Positions 53,701 to 64,000 of a DNA stretch of 64,000 bases are shown here, piece by piece (positions within the stretch are counted from its first letter, which is position 1; every line of letters begins with the position of its first letter). The stretch covers positions 40,812,911 through 40,876,910 of the forward strand of contig NC_090942.1 of NCBI RefSeq assembly GCF_040807025.1, written 5' to 3'. A model generated the notes under the pieces. The model saw only the letters and a list, made by a program, of their open reading frames with translations. It was not told where the DNA came from and did no database searches. The position numbers were made by a program, and so were the translations under genes. The stretch is from Struthio camelus (Eukaryota > Chordata > Aves > Struthioniformes > Struthionidae).

Positions 53701-56700
53701 CAAGACACATTTAAAATGTACAGGTATCTTATACCATTCTAAGGCTTAGAGATTGAAGCAAAAATAAAAGTAGATGAAGTGACACATTTTAGATAATAAC
53801 TGTAAAATTTCTGTTCTTCCGGAGAATGTTAGTACTTAAAACATCTATCTTGACACAAGCTCACTTCTTACCTATTGGAGTGTTAGGTCTTCTGCCATTG
53901 AGTAATTGTAGGCTGTAGATAAGTCCTTGCTGGTTACAGTTCTGCCAGCTGAAGCTGTTTTTGTCCATCCCTTTTCTAATTGTTTATTGCTACTGCGTGC
54001 TTGAGGTAGATGCCCTTAGCTGTGCTGGTGGAACAGCTTTTAGCAGTGACTCTAGGTCTCTTCCAGTCAAAGCAAAATGGGCTATCTTGAACAATTTATA
54101 TAGTGACTGATACTTTGAATCCTTTAGCATGAAAGAGCCAGGTGGCTTCAGCCTCATGGCTGGAAGACAGATGTCTGCCAAAAAGACACTTATGAGGCAA
54201 GCAACTACCAGATTGGAGGCTGGGTGCCTGTTGGTGGAAATAGAGGCAGGTTAGCTGAGAAGCGGCAGAGAAACGGAGCCAGCAGTAGAGATTTTAGACT
54301 CTTCAGGTTGAAATGGACAGAACAACAGAAAATCAAGCCTATGGAGAAATCAGCAAAACATGATCAGGTACTGCCTATACCTGCAGTCTCTGATTCCTCT
54401 TCTGTAAACAATTCCGTACAACCCCCCCCAAACGCAATACTGTCTTGCTCATTCAGTTTGTCTTGCTTTTCATAAACGATGACCGCTTATGATGCTATCA
54501 GTTTCTTGGGTAGCTGGCAAATGTCTGTACATTGATGCTAAAGCAGGAGTGTTGACTGTGTTGCCCAGCACAGAGACTTCCCAGAAACATATGGGCATGT
54601 TGTGCTGTGCAGTGGAGTGTGGACTGGGAGCAGAGATCCCTGAGCGCATGCTGATACAGGCTGCTGACTGTGCACACTGCAGGGCGGCTCTCAGCTGGGG
54701 CACACAGTTCAGTGCAGGAACCTGTATATTCGCAGGGGTTATCCATGTACGTACACGTAGTTCTCTGCTCTGGCGGCGATCTGACTTCCAGGTGAGCAAC
54801 TGGCTTGCATACTACCAAGCAGCAACAAGATCAGTAAACAAACACCCCGTCAAGATCAGTCAACTTTTTCCTCCCACAACCCGTATCTGTTTTAAATACT
54901 TACTGTGATCAAATGCCCACGGAATGGATGCCACCATATTAAATAAATTTGCGTATGATCCAGCAGTTCCTACTCTGCTGAAACAAATGCTAATACAAGC
55001 ACACAATGGCACAGACTAGGACAGTACATTCAGAAAGAAAGAAAGAAAAAATTCTGTTACTAAGAGTTAAATTTTATGGTGCAGTCAAATGTAGGTTGGC
55101 TCTTCTGTGTATCTGTATTGGGAAACCTCCGTTAGTGGCATCCTACCCCCTCCCTGGTGTGCTTCTTCCTTCTCCCAGGATAGAATTACTTTTTCCTCTC
55201 TTCTCCCTCCCACCCTTTTAACTATTTACACCAAGTGGAGAGATTAAGAGGGAATGATACCTATTTTGCTGTTATCCCTTAGCAACAGCACCAGTCTCTG
55301 GACTAAAGGCCCTGTCCTTGTTTGATTCACGGCTGTACTTTAAAAGATCTTGTTTCTGTCCTTGGTCAAAGTAAGGAATTTTTGGTTCTGTGGTAAAGCA
55401 AAACACTTTGTACCTGACCTCTACCTTCCTGTTAATAGCAAAATTGTATCATTCTGCATGAGGGCCAAAGAATTGGAATAGGATGAATAGATGGGAGAAG
55501 GTGATTCAGTCATTTTCCTGTGGGCCACATGAAAGGAGTGGTGAAAGAAGTTTTTGAGACACAAGGGGGAATATCCTAAATTCAGATAGGAAGAATGAAG
55601 CAATAAGAAGCCAATAAATCTGAGGAATGCTGTTGAAGACAGCTAGTCCCTTTTGTACTTTCAAGTTGTTTTGTCCACGGTTGCTTTGTCCACTGTTCCT
55701 TCAAGACTTTCCATGTTACAATTTTGCTGAGGCAAACAGGTATACTGCACCTATTGAATCTGTTCTTGTCTGGTCTGCTGAGGACAGGTTTGTGTAAGAA
55801 ACCAGTATGTCTAGATGCAAAAGGATCTGTCTGTCAGTGACAGGCCTGCAAGTTGCCAGATCACAGTGAAGGGCAGCTGAAATTCATTCCACAACACTGA
55901 TAAGCAAATGATCTCTAGATACCTCTGAGATCACAAAGCAATTTAGGAAAGGCTTATTAGTAGCGTGAGGTTATGAATTAAAACAGACACATGTGAGGGA
56001 ATTCCTGTGCAAGCTGACGGAAGTGGATTTTTGATGCTCCTTACAGTTAAGTGATGTCTAAACATTGGGTCAAGATGGAAACATCTGGGAAAGAGAAAAC
56101 AGAAAAAAAATAGAAGAAATTTTACGGAATGACCTCGTACTATGCAGATGTCTGCTGTTCGCTACAGTCAGAAGACTGAGTTGATGCACTAAAGGCAGTT
56201 GTTCCTGCGCTCAGCGCCAGTGATTGACCTTTTGTCTTCTCCCGCTCTGCTGCAGTTAAAGGGAAGTGTTTTGTGTCAGCCACATGGGGCTGAGCTACAC
56301 AGCTCTCTTGATTTATAAGCTAGTCCGTTTTATCTTGTGTAGCAGTGGGCTAGAGCCACACAAATCCTGTAGCTCACCAGAGACCTTGTTTGCTTTCTGA
56401 TTGGCCACACCTGTATTTATGGACCACTTGCTGGAAAGGTGGGGAGCCGACCAAGTAGTTTTGTCTCTTTCTTTAAGAGAGTTCTCGCTGACTTTTAAAA
56501 AAAGTTCTCGTGAATTCTCTAGACTTTATAATCATAAGATCCATTTATAGCCTTCAGTTACCAAGCAACAAAGGACAAAGTACTGAACCTTTCCACTCCT
56601 TAATAAGTTGCACGCTAGCGGGCTGGTTTTGCTGGGAAAATAATACGAAGCCACGAATTCCCGTAACATTTTTAAAGCTTTATTTCTGTTTTCTCAATCT

Positions 56701-59700
56701 AAGCTCAGGACAGTGGGTTTTTACACTGAGTGTTTTAGAAACTCCCTGGCCGTACCAGTGCAGAAAGCAGATCTATGTGTGACAATGTCTGAGCTCTAAC
56801 TTAGTCACCTGTTTTGATCCCAGTGTCCGACAATATGATGTTAACTTCAAAAGCCTAATTTTTCTGGTTGCAGACTGGAACCCTTCATCCTACTGTCCTG
56901 ATAATTAATGAAGCCTTAATGACACGTATGAACTACTCTATCATCTTCCCCTGCACGTCCTCTTTCACCTTGCGTTTTCTGTCACAGTGACTAGATTTCC
57001 GAGCAGAAGCGTAACCCATGTTACACGCGAGACATTCACTTGTGTTAGGACGGATTTGGTTTTCCTGTCTGTAACACGGTGGGCAGCATTACTTGTTCTG
57101 CAGTACTGAAGCAGACTTCAGATTCCACTGTCAGTATTTCAGTCTTCTTCACATTTTTAAATACAGGGCAAGATGTACATGGAGTCTTGGAGAATCCCAC
57201 GGTAGACACAAGTATGTTGGAAGAATTCATCAGTAGTGACTTTGAGTTTGGAGCCTTGTAAGTACTGAAGCAACGTGCACTTCTACTCCTTAGCAACATT
57301 TCTTAAATTCTGGTTTCATTAGTGCATTGGTAAAATCTGAATGCAGCGTTCAGACTCAAAATCTGCAAGTTTTTTTTTTTTTTTTGATAGGAGTCTGGCT
57401 CCTGTTTGATAAATTTACTTACTTGAAACTGTGTAAGATGACTTGGAAAAATGAATTAGAGGTGGTAATGGAAATATGGTTTTCTTGTAGTTCAACAAAA
57501 TGAATGAGAATGAAGTCTAGGATAATTCAAAACTGTTACACTAATTATGGCATTAAAGCAGAGCTATTTTAATATAACTGTAAGTACTAGTTTAGTGTGT
57601 GTGTACCGAGTAACAGATACAAGTATGACTAATACATTATGTGAGAGTAATGTAAATCTTCCAGTTTGAGGGGGAAAGGGCTAAATCCTAATGCTTGATT
57701 TAGAAAAGAGAAACTATCCATTAATCTTTTCTGAGACTAATTTTCTGAGTTACAAAGGATAGATAATGCAAAGGGCCATGGGCAAGGGTGGAAAGTTATG
57801 CAACACAGATCTATCGAAGACTCATTCATGTCTACAACTGCCAGATGACTGTTGTTAAATACAAAATATTATTATTAACAAGCTGACTTTTGCCAAGAGG
57901 CAGAGCAAGAGGGGATGTTTAAAAAATAATTAAACGGTCCACAGCATTTTTCATTCTGGACGCACTCAGGCACTGCATATTTACAATGGGCTAAACAGGC
58001 TTTTACTCACTCTAAATCATGAATAATGACTTGATCCTATCTCTGCTCACACTCATAGAAGGAAAGAAGAGTGGAAGGCTTGCTGTACATAGATATTCAT
58101 GACCTTTGTTGTTATAAAATAAATGTCTATGTCTGCTATTATGTAGCTCAAGTGGGTTAGACATATATAGTTGCAGTGCTCTGTAAGTATTTATGTGCAA
58201 GACAATAATCTGTAAAGCTACCATACGTTTGGAGGCTCAACAGGTTTTTATACTGATAGTACAGTAATACTTCATTAGTTACGGGATGAGGAAGAACATT
58301 TATTGAATCATTACATTTCTATATATAACATTATGAAGTATTTATCTGTACTGCAGATTATTTGTGTATAAACAGAACAGAATTGCATAGAAAAATTTGC
58401 CAAAATGTGGCAAATGGCAAAAAAATGGAGTGGCTTCACATATGTAAAACGCAGATGAACAAAATGGCATATACAATACTGAATGCAGAATGCAAAGGAA
58501 AGGATGCTGTTACCATTAAGGACTTGAGCGCATCTGGAACGCTCCATAAAAGGTTGTTTCGCTTCAGACAGGCCACTGGCTTTACACTTATTCTCTTATA
58601 CCACACAGGAAGCACCATGTGATTTCCTCCTTTTTGCCACAGTAAGGGCTTACTGTTCAGTGATGAGAGGAGGAAAAGGGTTATACTTTTTCCCCTGTAG
58701 TTATTTAATCATATACTGTGTTTGTAATATAGAATTTTTTAAAATAACTTTTTTCTTTCTTTAAAAAAACACAAACCCTTTGCAGTTGCAGGTAAGTTTT
58801 GACTAGAAGACATATCCCCACTGCATCTGCACTTCATGAATACTTTCTTCTTTCTAGAAAGTGTTTATAAGTATGTCTCTGTATTTTATTAGAGCTATTC
58901 TAATGTAAAACAGACACCGAGTCAGTACCCAAGGCAGCATTTGAAACTAGGAATATTTAGAAGGGAAGTTTACGAGTTTTACGGTTTTAAGTTTTACAAG
59001 GCACGTTTGGAATTCAGTAACTGCGAACTGAGTATCCCACGTAAGACGTGACTGAAAAGTATCCCAACTCACTATAGTTTGTTAGAAATTGAAAACAATG
59101 AATACAGCAATAGACATGTTACTGAAAAGCTTTAAAAACCTTTCCTGTTCTGAAGGGAAATAATGGTTATTGGAATATTCCACTAATGCAGAATATATAT
59201 ATATGTGTGTGTGTGTGTGTATATGTATATGTGTGTGTGTATATATATATATATATATTTTTTTTTTTTTGGAGGAGCAATCATGCTTTCGTTGGAAGGC
59301 TAACCCAAAATGTAGGGTTGGGGATGTGTTAATTTAAAAAAGCAAGAGGAATACCGTTATGAAACACACAAGGATGTTGTAAAGTGATAGGCCATGACAA
59401 AAATGAATCTCTGTTATCTCTCATGCCATCCAAACTCAGAAATATAAAACTGAAAAGCAGAAACAGTAGAAAGCAAATTACATCATGGACATTTTCCTTT
59501 GATATTCAAAGGAATTTGTTGTACACGTGGAAACACCTGTGTTTTCGTAACATGAGGATGTCCCTTTAAGCACTGTTGTTGTATTCGTTTTCCGCCAGAA
59601 CATTGGGCCTTAGCGAAGGAGGTTGCAGCCTCACAAAATGTCCTCGTAGTGTTTTTAGCCTAACAGATCTTAAGCACTGCTCTTGCAGGTAGTACTTAAA

Positions 59701-62700
59701 AGTGAGGGTTGAGACTACAATTCACATAGGAGTGCCTGAGAGGGTTAAGAGCCCATTTCTGAACTGCCATCTCTTCCTAATGTAATTCAGGAACCCTTTA
59801 TCGTTCCTTTAAACGGTAATGAGATAGCACGGGAATTTTTCGGCTGTAAGCTGAAAACACCGCTCTGAAGAACTGAACAACTTGAAATAAAGAGGTTAGG
59901 AAACGTGACAGAGCGGTGTCTGTCCCCGACAGACTGGGGATGGGAGCATAGTTATCTGCCCGCGACTTAAGCTAGTCCAGTTTCCAACAGAGGAGGAATA
60001 AAGCAGTTTTGCTGGACAGCCTGAGTTTACCTGCTCGTTGCTGCAGGCTACTTGCGAAGGCCTTGGCGTTGCTTAAACTGTGGCGGGCTGCCAGGTCTCT
60101 CAGAAAGTCTGATAGGAGAAACCGTGTAAGCACAAAACGTTGGCACGGAGAATTGTGCCAGAGGGTGAACGATCCCCCCCAAGCTTCTCTCAAACCTCAG
60201 GCGCGTGACTGGGCTGAGCCAGCGGAGGCAGGTCGAGTCACAGACTGAGAGCGAAGCCCCGCGCGGCAGCGGCACGCGGGGAAGCAATCGCTGCTTCTTC
60301 CCCCAAGAGCAGGAGGAAGGTGCCCTGGATTTACTCGTGGGCAAGACGCAGCGGGGCTCAGAAATCTCCAGAAGCAAAGCAGGGGTGGGGACTCCGTGTT
60401 TCTAGAGACCTGCCTGTTCGATTGATACAGCGCCAGGGAAAACTTTAAAAAAATAAATAAATCACAGAGCTAGGCAAAGCGCTTTGGAAAGTACCGTGGG
60501 GAAAGCACTAACGAGCGGCTCCCTGCTGCGTCCTCCCAAACTGAACTGAAACGTGTACGTAGGAACGGCAAGAGGGAAAGTAGCTTGCCCGAGCGCCCCG
60601 TGGAAACCCCATGTTAAACTTCCTGCCGATGTGCCCGGAGGTAAGCGCAAGAACGGCTGCTAGGACGGACGGACGGACGGATGGACGGACGGAGGATGAA
60701 AGTCGGCGAGTCCTGGCGGCGGGGCCGGGGCTGCTGCGTGGGGGCGAGGTGGAGGGCCACGCGAGGTCTCCGTGGTGGTTATTGCTCCTGCGAGGAGAGG
60801 CAGCAACCACGGTGAGTGGTGCTTCCTGGAGGCCGTTTTCAATAGCTTGGTGGTCCCCCTGGGTGCTTTCTGCATGGCCTAGCCGTCGCTGTCCACATCT
60901 CCTCCCAGCAGGAGTTAAAAATCTCTTTTTCATCCCTAGGCAGAGCCAGTTGCCAGACTCTCCACCGGACTCGGGGTCGGAGCCATGCTCTCCGCCGCAG
61001 CTGAAGGGTATGTGACGTGAACTCTGCCTCTGGCAAGCTGGCAGCAAGGTCCTCTGCTCTCCACTTACCACCTTCTTTGCTCCTTGCAGCCACGCGGTAT
61101 GACACTACGTGGCCCTCTGGGCTGCATGCTCCGCTCCCGTTCCCATCCGCTGTGGCACCTAGCAAGTTTCCCTGGAGGTTCCCGGAGACCTCTGACCCTG
61201 GTGTGAGCGGACATCCCTGTGGCATCCCCCAGGGCTGCTGTCTGAAGACGGAGAACGCTGTGACTCCTTGGAATAATTCTGCGTCCTCCAGCTGCTTGAG
61301 TTTCAATTATTCATACTTGCAGCCAAACGTACCTCAGACTTCTGGGTAAATGCTGAAACTTTTACATAGGAGATGAGACAGATACAGAAAACTGGACCTG
61401 CAAAAAACCACGTGGTTTAAGAGTAGTGTAAAATCCCTGTAGGTGCAGGATTTTCCACAGGATGGCAGTATTTAGACATTTTTTGGGACGCCTGTAGTTG
61501 CGAGTTCTTTAAACATCTTGATTCAAATTCAACTTAAACTGAGTTGGAATGGATTTAAGTTTAAAAAAGTTTGCGAGGCTAAAGAAGGATCAGCTGCATA
61601 ACTGGCTTATAAAAATATTTAGGAGTTTTACAATGTCTATTGCAGGGTTTTGTCCGTAAGGGTCTTCTGAATATTCCGACATGTGGCACGAGGAGGAAAA
61701 AAAAGAATGTCTTATCCATTGTCTTATCCATTTAACCGAGCGAAGTGGTATTCATATACCATCTGCTATGTTTACTCACCTGCATGTTCTGGATGCTTAA
61801 TTATTGAGAAAAATACTAGGTAGTGCAAGCATCCAAGCATGATGCCTAGTAAGAATGTTTTGATTGATCCAGGCCACAGGGGGAATCTCTCTGGTTGCTG
61901 AGAAAGATGATAAATTCGTCAGCGTTAGTCTTGGAGTTGCAGATTGTCTGTCTCTTTTGCATAGAGCTTAATTACATGTTACACAAAGGACGTGGGTAAA
62001 GCAAGCTAGCCCTGGGTTTCTCAGTGAAGCTCTTAAGGTTTTCTTTTTTTGTTTGTTGTCCAGACGAAAGTGCCAGTTAGTCAGAATCAAATAATTTTCT
62101 GATACTTCAGTTTGTGGAACTTCTGACAGAAAATACGTCTTGACTTAATGTGAAATTTTTGAACAAATCCAGAGAAAGATTAACAATTGATGTGCTGGAC
62201 ATGCTTTTCCTCTGCTTGTGGAAAAACCCTAGTTTGAGTACAAGTTTGGCCTGACTGAGAGCTGGGTTGTGGTTTTGGGTGTTGCTCCGTTCAGACAGTG
62301 ACCAGATGTCACAATATTCTAGGTTAGGTTTTATAATATCAAAATTTTGGAATTTAAGTTTTTCCCTTTGGAGAAAAGAGCAGTTTTTGAAATCTCAGTT
62401 TCTGAGAAGGGGGAAAAGTATTTCCCAACGTTGTCCCTTGAAATCTTCTCATCAATGCGTTAGTTTAACTCCTAAAGGTCTTTTTGTTTACTTAATGAGA
62501 AGGAGAGTTCACTTTCAAGATATTATTCAAGATAAATTCTATTGCAAATGTCAGAAAACAATAAAACCCTATCTTGTATGCAGTGTGCAATTTTTTAAAA
62601 GAGAATATATGGAACAAAAAATATTTATTGGAAGGAAATACTCCATAAATCTATTTGTAAAAGCCAACCTCTCCCCTGCCCCAACAATCAGAATTTGTAT

Positions 62701-62899
62701 TGTCACTACAATACAGTTAGAATGAGATACCTAAGTGTTCTCTTGTAATGATTCTGTGTTCTCCATGTTAAACTTAAATGAGTAATGTAACATATATTTT
62801 TAAAAAGTATTTCTGCAGCATCAGCAAAAAAAAGGAAATTCTCACAATTTTTGGGAGATACCACTGATTCTCCAATATGGACTAGCAGCTCCAGGCAAG
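50682..62899 (+). CDS. MYRFL: MYRFL, myelin regulatory factor-like (5' part, continues past the window)
   Basis: Join 50682-50727, 57167-57257, 60940-61007, 61090-61345, 62819-62899, then beyond the right edge. MYRF-family proteins are ER-anchored trimeric transcription factors that self-cleave to release a DNA-binding part. The window holds only the N-terminal regulatory part: MDVVGENEALQQFFE, ENPTVDTSMLEEFI, the QLPDSPPDSGSEPCSPPQ motif shared with MYRF, a Ser/Pro-rich exon, and a KKRK basic cluster likely to act as a nuclear localisation signal. The Ndt80-like DNA-binding domain, self-cleaving peptidase-like domain and transmembrane segment must lie downstream. Synteny (RAB3IP then MYRFL, same strand) supports MYRFL over MYRF. 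Phases fit from exon 1 to exon 4 but not from exon 4 to exon 5. Confidence 0.9.
50728..57166 (+). other. MYRFL: MYRFL intron 1
   Basis: A 6.4-kb intron. It contains a GC-richer block at about 54,480-54,860, open on both strands and with a donor-like CAG|GTGAGC at 54,792, and a (GAAA)n tract near 55,034-55,050. Tandem oddities include two copies of GGACTATTATAT near 52,000 and three GGCGATTT-like units near 52,150. No coding exon of MYRFL fits here. Confidence 0.65.
57167..57257 (+). CDS. MYRFL: MYRFL exon 2 (residues 16-45)
   Basis: The acceptor is TTTTTAAATACAG|GGCAAG and the donor GCCTT|GTAAGT at 57,258; 91 nt. G from exon 1 plus GG gives glycine, then QDVHGVLENPTVDTS, MLEEFISSDFEFGA and two bases of leucine. 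It closely matches the acidic N-terminal segment of mammalian MYRFL and MYRF. Confidence 0.93.
59193..59270. repeat. Compound (AT)n/(GT)n microsatellite with T-run
   Basis: Alternating AT and GT dinucleotide blocks end in a run of about 12 T. It is a hypervariable simple repeat and can form left-handed or cruciform DNA. Confidence 0.92.
60050..60830. promoter_or_regulatory. Intragenic CpG-rich island
   Basis: Dense CpG and high GC stand out against the AT-rich intron, for example GCCCCGCGCGGCAGCGGCAC near 60,257. Near its middle, CCCGGAG|GTAAGC offers a donor at 60,641 after a short ATG frame (60,611), so an alternative MYRFL first exon or a separate transcript could start here. That frame would leave phase 0, which does not fit exon 3, so any such exon would be non-coding or use another start. 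The island may instead be an enhancer. Confidence 0.5.
60663..60693. repeat. (GGAC)n tetranucleotide repeat
   Basis: Seven GGAC-like units with one GGAT variant lie inside the intragenic CpG island. It accounts for the repetitive Thr-Asp-Gly-Arg open frame seen here, which is therefore not a protein. Confidence 0.9.
60940..61007 (+). CDS. MYRFL: MYRFL exon 3 (residues 46-68)
   Basis: The acceptor is TTTTCATCCCTAG|GCAGAG and the donor CTGAAGG|GTATGT at 61,008; 68 nt. G completes the leucine codon, then QSQLPDSPPDSGSEPCSPPQ and LK follow. The PDSPPDSGSE core is the most recognisable N-terminal motif of the MYRF family. One base carries over. Confidence 0.95.
61090..61345 (+). CDS. MYRFL: MYRFL exon 4 (residues 69-153)
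   Basis: It follows an 82-base intron. The acceptor is TTTGCTCCTTGCAG|CC, G+CC gives alanine, and the donor is TCTGG|GTAAAT at 61,346. The 256-nt exon encodes a Pro/Ser-rich, poorly conserved segment from TRYDTTWPSG to YSYLQPNVPQTS, resembling the mammalian region in composition and position. It leaves two bases (GG). Confidence 0.88.
61346..62818 (+). other. MYRFL: MYRFL intron 4
   Basis: A 1.5-kb AT-rich intron. A duplicated GTCTTATCCATT occurs near 61,710-61,735. A 152-codon open frame (62,267-62,725) has no recognised similarity and AT-driven composition. An unseen small exon of length 3n+2 would solve the phase problem between exons 4 and 5, but none was found. Confidence 0.6.
62819..62899 (+). 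CDS. MYRFL: MYRFL exon 5 (basic cluster, likely nuclear localisation signal)
   Basis: The acceptor is TTTCTGCAG|CATCAG and the donor GGCAAG|GTAAGC at 62,900; 81 nt. Read with two entering bases it gives SAKKRKFSQFLGDTTDSPIW then TSSSRQ, which lines up with TKKRK of mammalian MYRFL and SKKRK of MYRF. That phase conflicts with the two bases left by exon 4, and the A8 tract at 62,825-62,832 is a likely place for an indel. Confidence 0.85.
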
Positions 62900-64000
62900 G
62901 TAAGCAACTGTGTGAAGATGAAATGTATTATTTCATACCATGGGCAAGTGAACATTTTAAAAGCAGAGCTCTTAGTGGCTCTGAGAAGGTAGCAATATTA
63001 ACAGTCTGTACTCTGCTACCGGATTTGGGCCAGTTTTTCTTGTCTATGTTTTCAAAAACAAGCAACTCTATATATTTGGACAAAGGAGGTGAAGTGTTAG
63101 AGGTCTGTGCTCCTTGAGTACTATCTAGCTGAAATATTCTGCCCTTCCTCTGCACTGGAGCCTGCAGAACACAGATGATACCATACTCAGCTGACTTACT
63201 TCGTGCTAAATTGCCTGGGCAAAGAAACCATCTTGGGTCAGTTTAATAGGGGATTAATGTGGTAGATGAGCAAACAGATTTCAGCTTTATTGTCTGATTT
63301 ATCAACTCTGTATTTTTTTCCACAAAGCGTATCCAAGCGTATCCAGCTTGGTAAAAACTGTATGCTCCTCTCCACTCCTTCCCCAAATTAATTGATTTAA
63401 TCAAAATAAAAATGCTCAGCCTATACTGATTGTTATGTATACAAAAGCTTATAGGGCATGTGCAGGAATGGATCAGCTTCTATGGTGTGGGAGGCTATCT
63501 AAGAATCAACAGTTCATAATAAACAATTTATCTGAGAAATTTCAGCCTCGTCTGTTAGTGGAAAATCTGAGAGTTGCTTGTCACTTCTTCAGACCAAATT
63601 ATTTCTAAGTCAATCTTTTAGTAGGTTCCTTTAATGACTAGCAAGTGGGTTTACTAGACTAGCTTTCCTTCGTTATCTTTTGTTTGATCGGTGTTACTCC
63701 ATTGTGACTGATCCTCTAATTCTACCCTTGTTGGAAAGAGAAGACAAGCAGTTCCAGAGCAAACGCTTCTGTATCTGTTTACAGTTGTTGCTGTTCCTGT
63801 TTTTGGTACTGAAATATGCTTTCTCCAGAAGTCTATGTTAGTAAAATCTGACCAACACAAATGCGACTGGAAAAAGAACATAAATGTGTGTAAAAGGGCA
63901 TGAGAATCATTTAGAAATGAAGTGTGAGTTTTTGTACTGTGTTTTTTTTTTCTCCATTTTCACCATTCTGCCTGTCAGAAACGTGGTGCTGCAAATGAAA
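62900..64000 (+). other. MYRFL: MYRFL intron 5 (to the window end)
   Basis: AT-rich intron sequence. A duplicated GCGTATCCA occurs near 63,327-63,345. A strong pyrimidine tract and CAG at 63,978 resemble an acceptor, but the 22 bases that follow hit a stop in the frame required after exon 5, so it is not called as exon 6. Confidence 0.6.

Larger units (their letters stand above)
57258..60939 (+). other. MYRFL: MYRFL intron 2
   Basis: A 3.7-kb intron. It contains a T16 run (57,370-57,385), an AT/GT microsatellite (59,193-59,270) and, in its last 900 bases, a CpG-rich island with a GGAC repeat. No further coding exon is needed between exons 2 and 3, because their phases join directly. Confidence 0.75.

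Noticed and set aside
60508..61071. 187-codon minus-strand frame across the intragenic island and MYRFL exon 3
   Set aside because: It is a shadow of GC-rich sequence and of the real + strand exon 3, whose protein motif is unmistakable. It includes the complement of the GGAC repeat.
62851..63117. 88-codon frame starting inside MYRFL exon 5
   Set aside because: It reads through the good donor at 62,900 into intron, and only the part before the donor matches the family.
63979..64000. Possible MYRFL exon 6 after the acceptor-like tract ending at 63,978
   Set aside because: With the one base left by exon 5 the reading is E-T-W-C-C-K then a stop, unlike any MYRF-family segment. It cannot be judged at the window edge.
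1..64000. CRISPR arrays, operons, tRNA or rRNA genes, prokaryotic mobile elements
   Set aside because: The window is clearly vertebrate nuclear DNA. No regularly spaced direct repeats or tRNA-like folds with A and B boxes were noticed.

Overview
This window looks like bird nuclear DNA (a crocodilian or turtle is less likely). The evidence is vertebrate split genes with canonical GT-AG introns, a nearly complete CR1 LINE ending in the CR1-type ATTCTGTG tail instead of poly(A), very few other recognisable repeats, AT-rich introns and a sharp CpG island at a promoter. All calls come from reading the sequence and from remembered family members; no search was run.

Layout. Positions 1-12,200 hold no gene I can support: AT-rich intergenic DNA with an old CR1 fragment (about 7,870-8,290) and a GC-richer block that may be an unclassified repeat (about 9,830-10,275). 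A CpG island (about 12,240-13,560) carries a palindromic NRF1 site and a strong splice donor at 12,870, and is read as the promoter and non-coding first exon of RAB3IP (Rabin8, a Rab8 exchange factor). The whole RAB3IP coding region follows on the + strand in ten coding exons between 21,137 and 47,733. Every junction keeps phase and the exons sum to 1,386 nt, or 461 residues. RAB3IP intron 6 contains an older CR1 relic (about 32,820-33,420) and, 1 kb further on, a young CR1 (about 34,390-37,369). The ORF2 of the young copy (endonuclease plus reverse transcriptase) is broken by one stop and one 1-nt deletion.

Only about 2.9 kb after the RAB3IP stop, a 46-nt coding exon (50,682-50,727) opens a second + strand gene, MYRFL (myelin regulatory factor-like). 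Four more exons follow (57,167-57,257; 60,940-61,007; 61,090-61,345; 62,819-62,899) and the gene runs off the right edge before its DNA-binding domain. RAB3IP followed by MYRFL in the same orientation matches the mammalian order on human 12q15, so this is conserved synteny. The two genes have no known shared pathway: RAB3IP works in Rab8/Rab11 membrane traffic and ciliogenesis, and MYRFL belongs to the membrane-anchored, self-cleaving MYRF transcription factors.

Points for a second look: a reading-phase conflict between MYRFL exons 4 and 5 beside an A8 tract; a CpG-rich island with a GGAC repeat and a donor inside MYRFL intron 2; an overlapping uORF at the RAB3IP start; and the nearly intact CR1. 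I saw no clearly new biological system.
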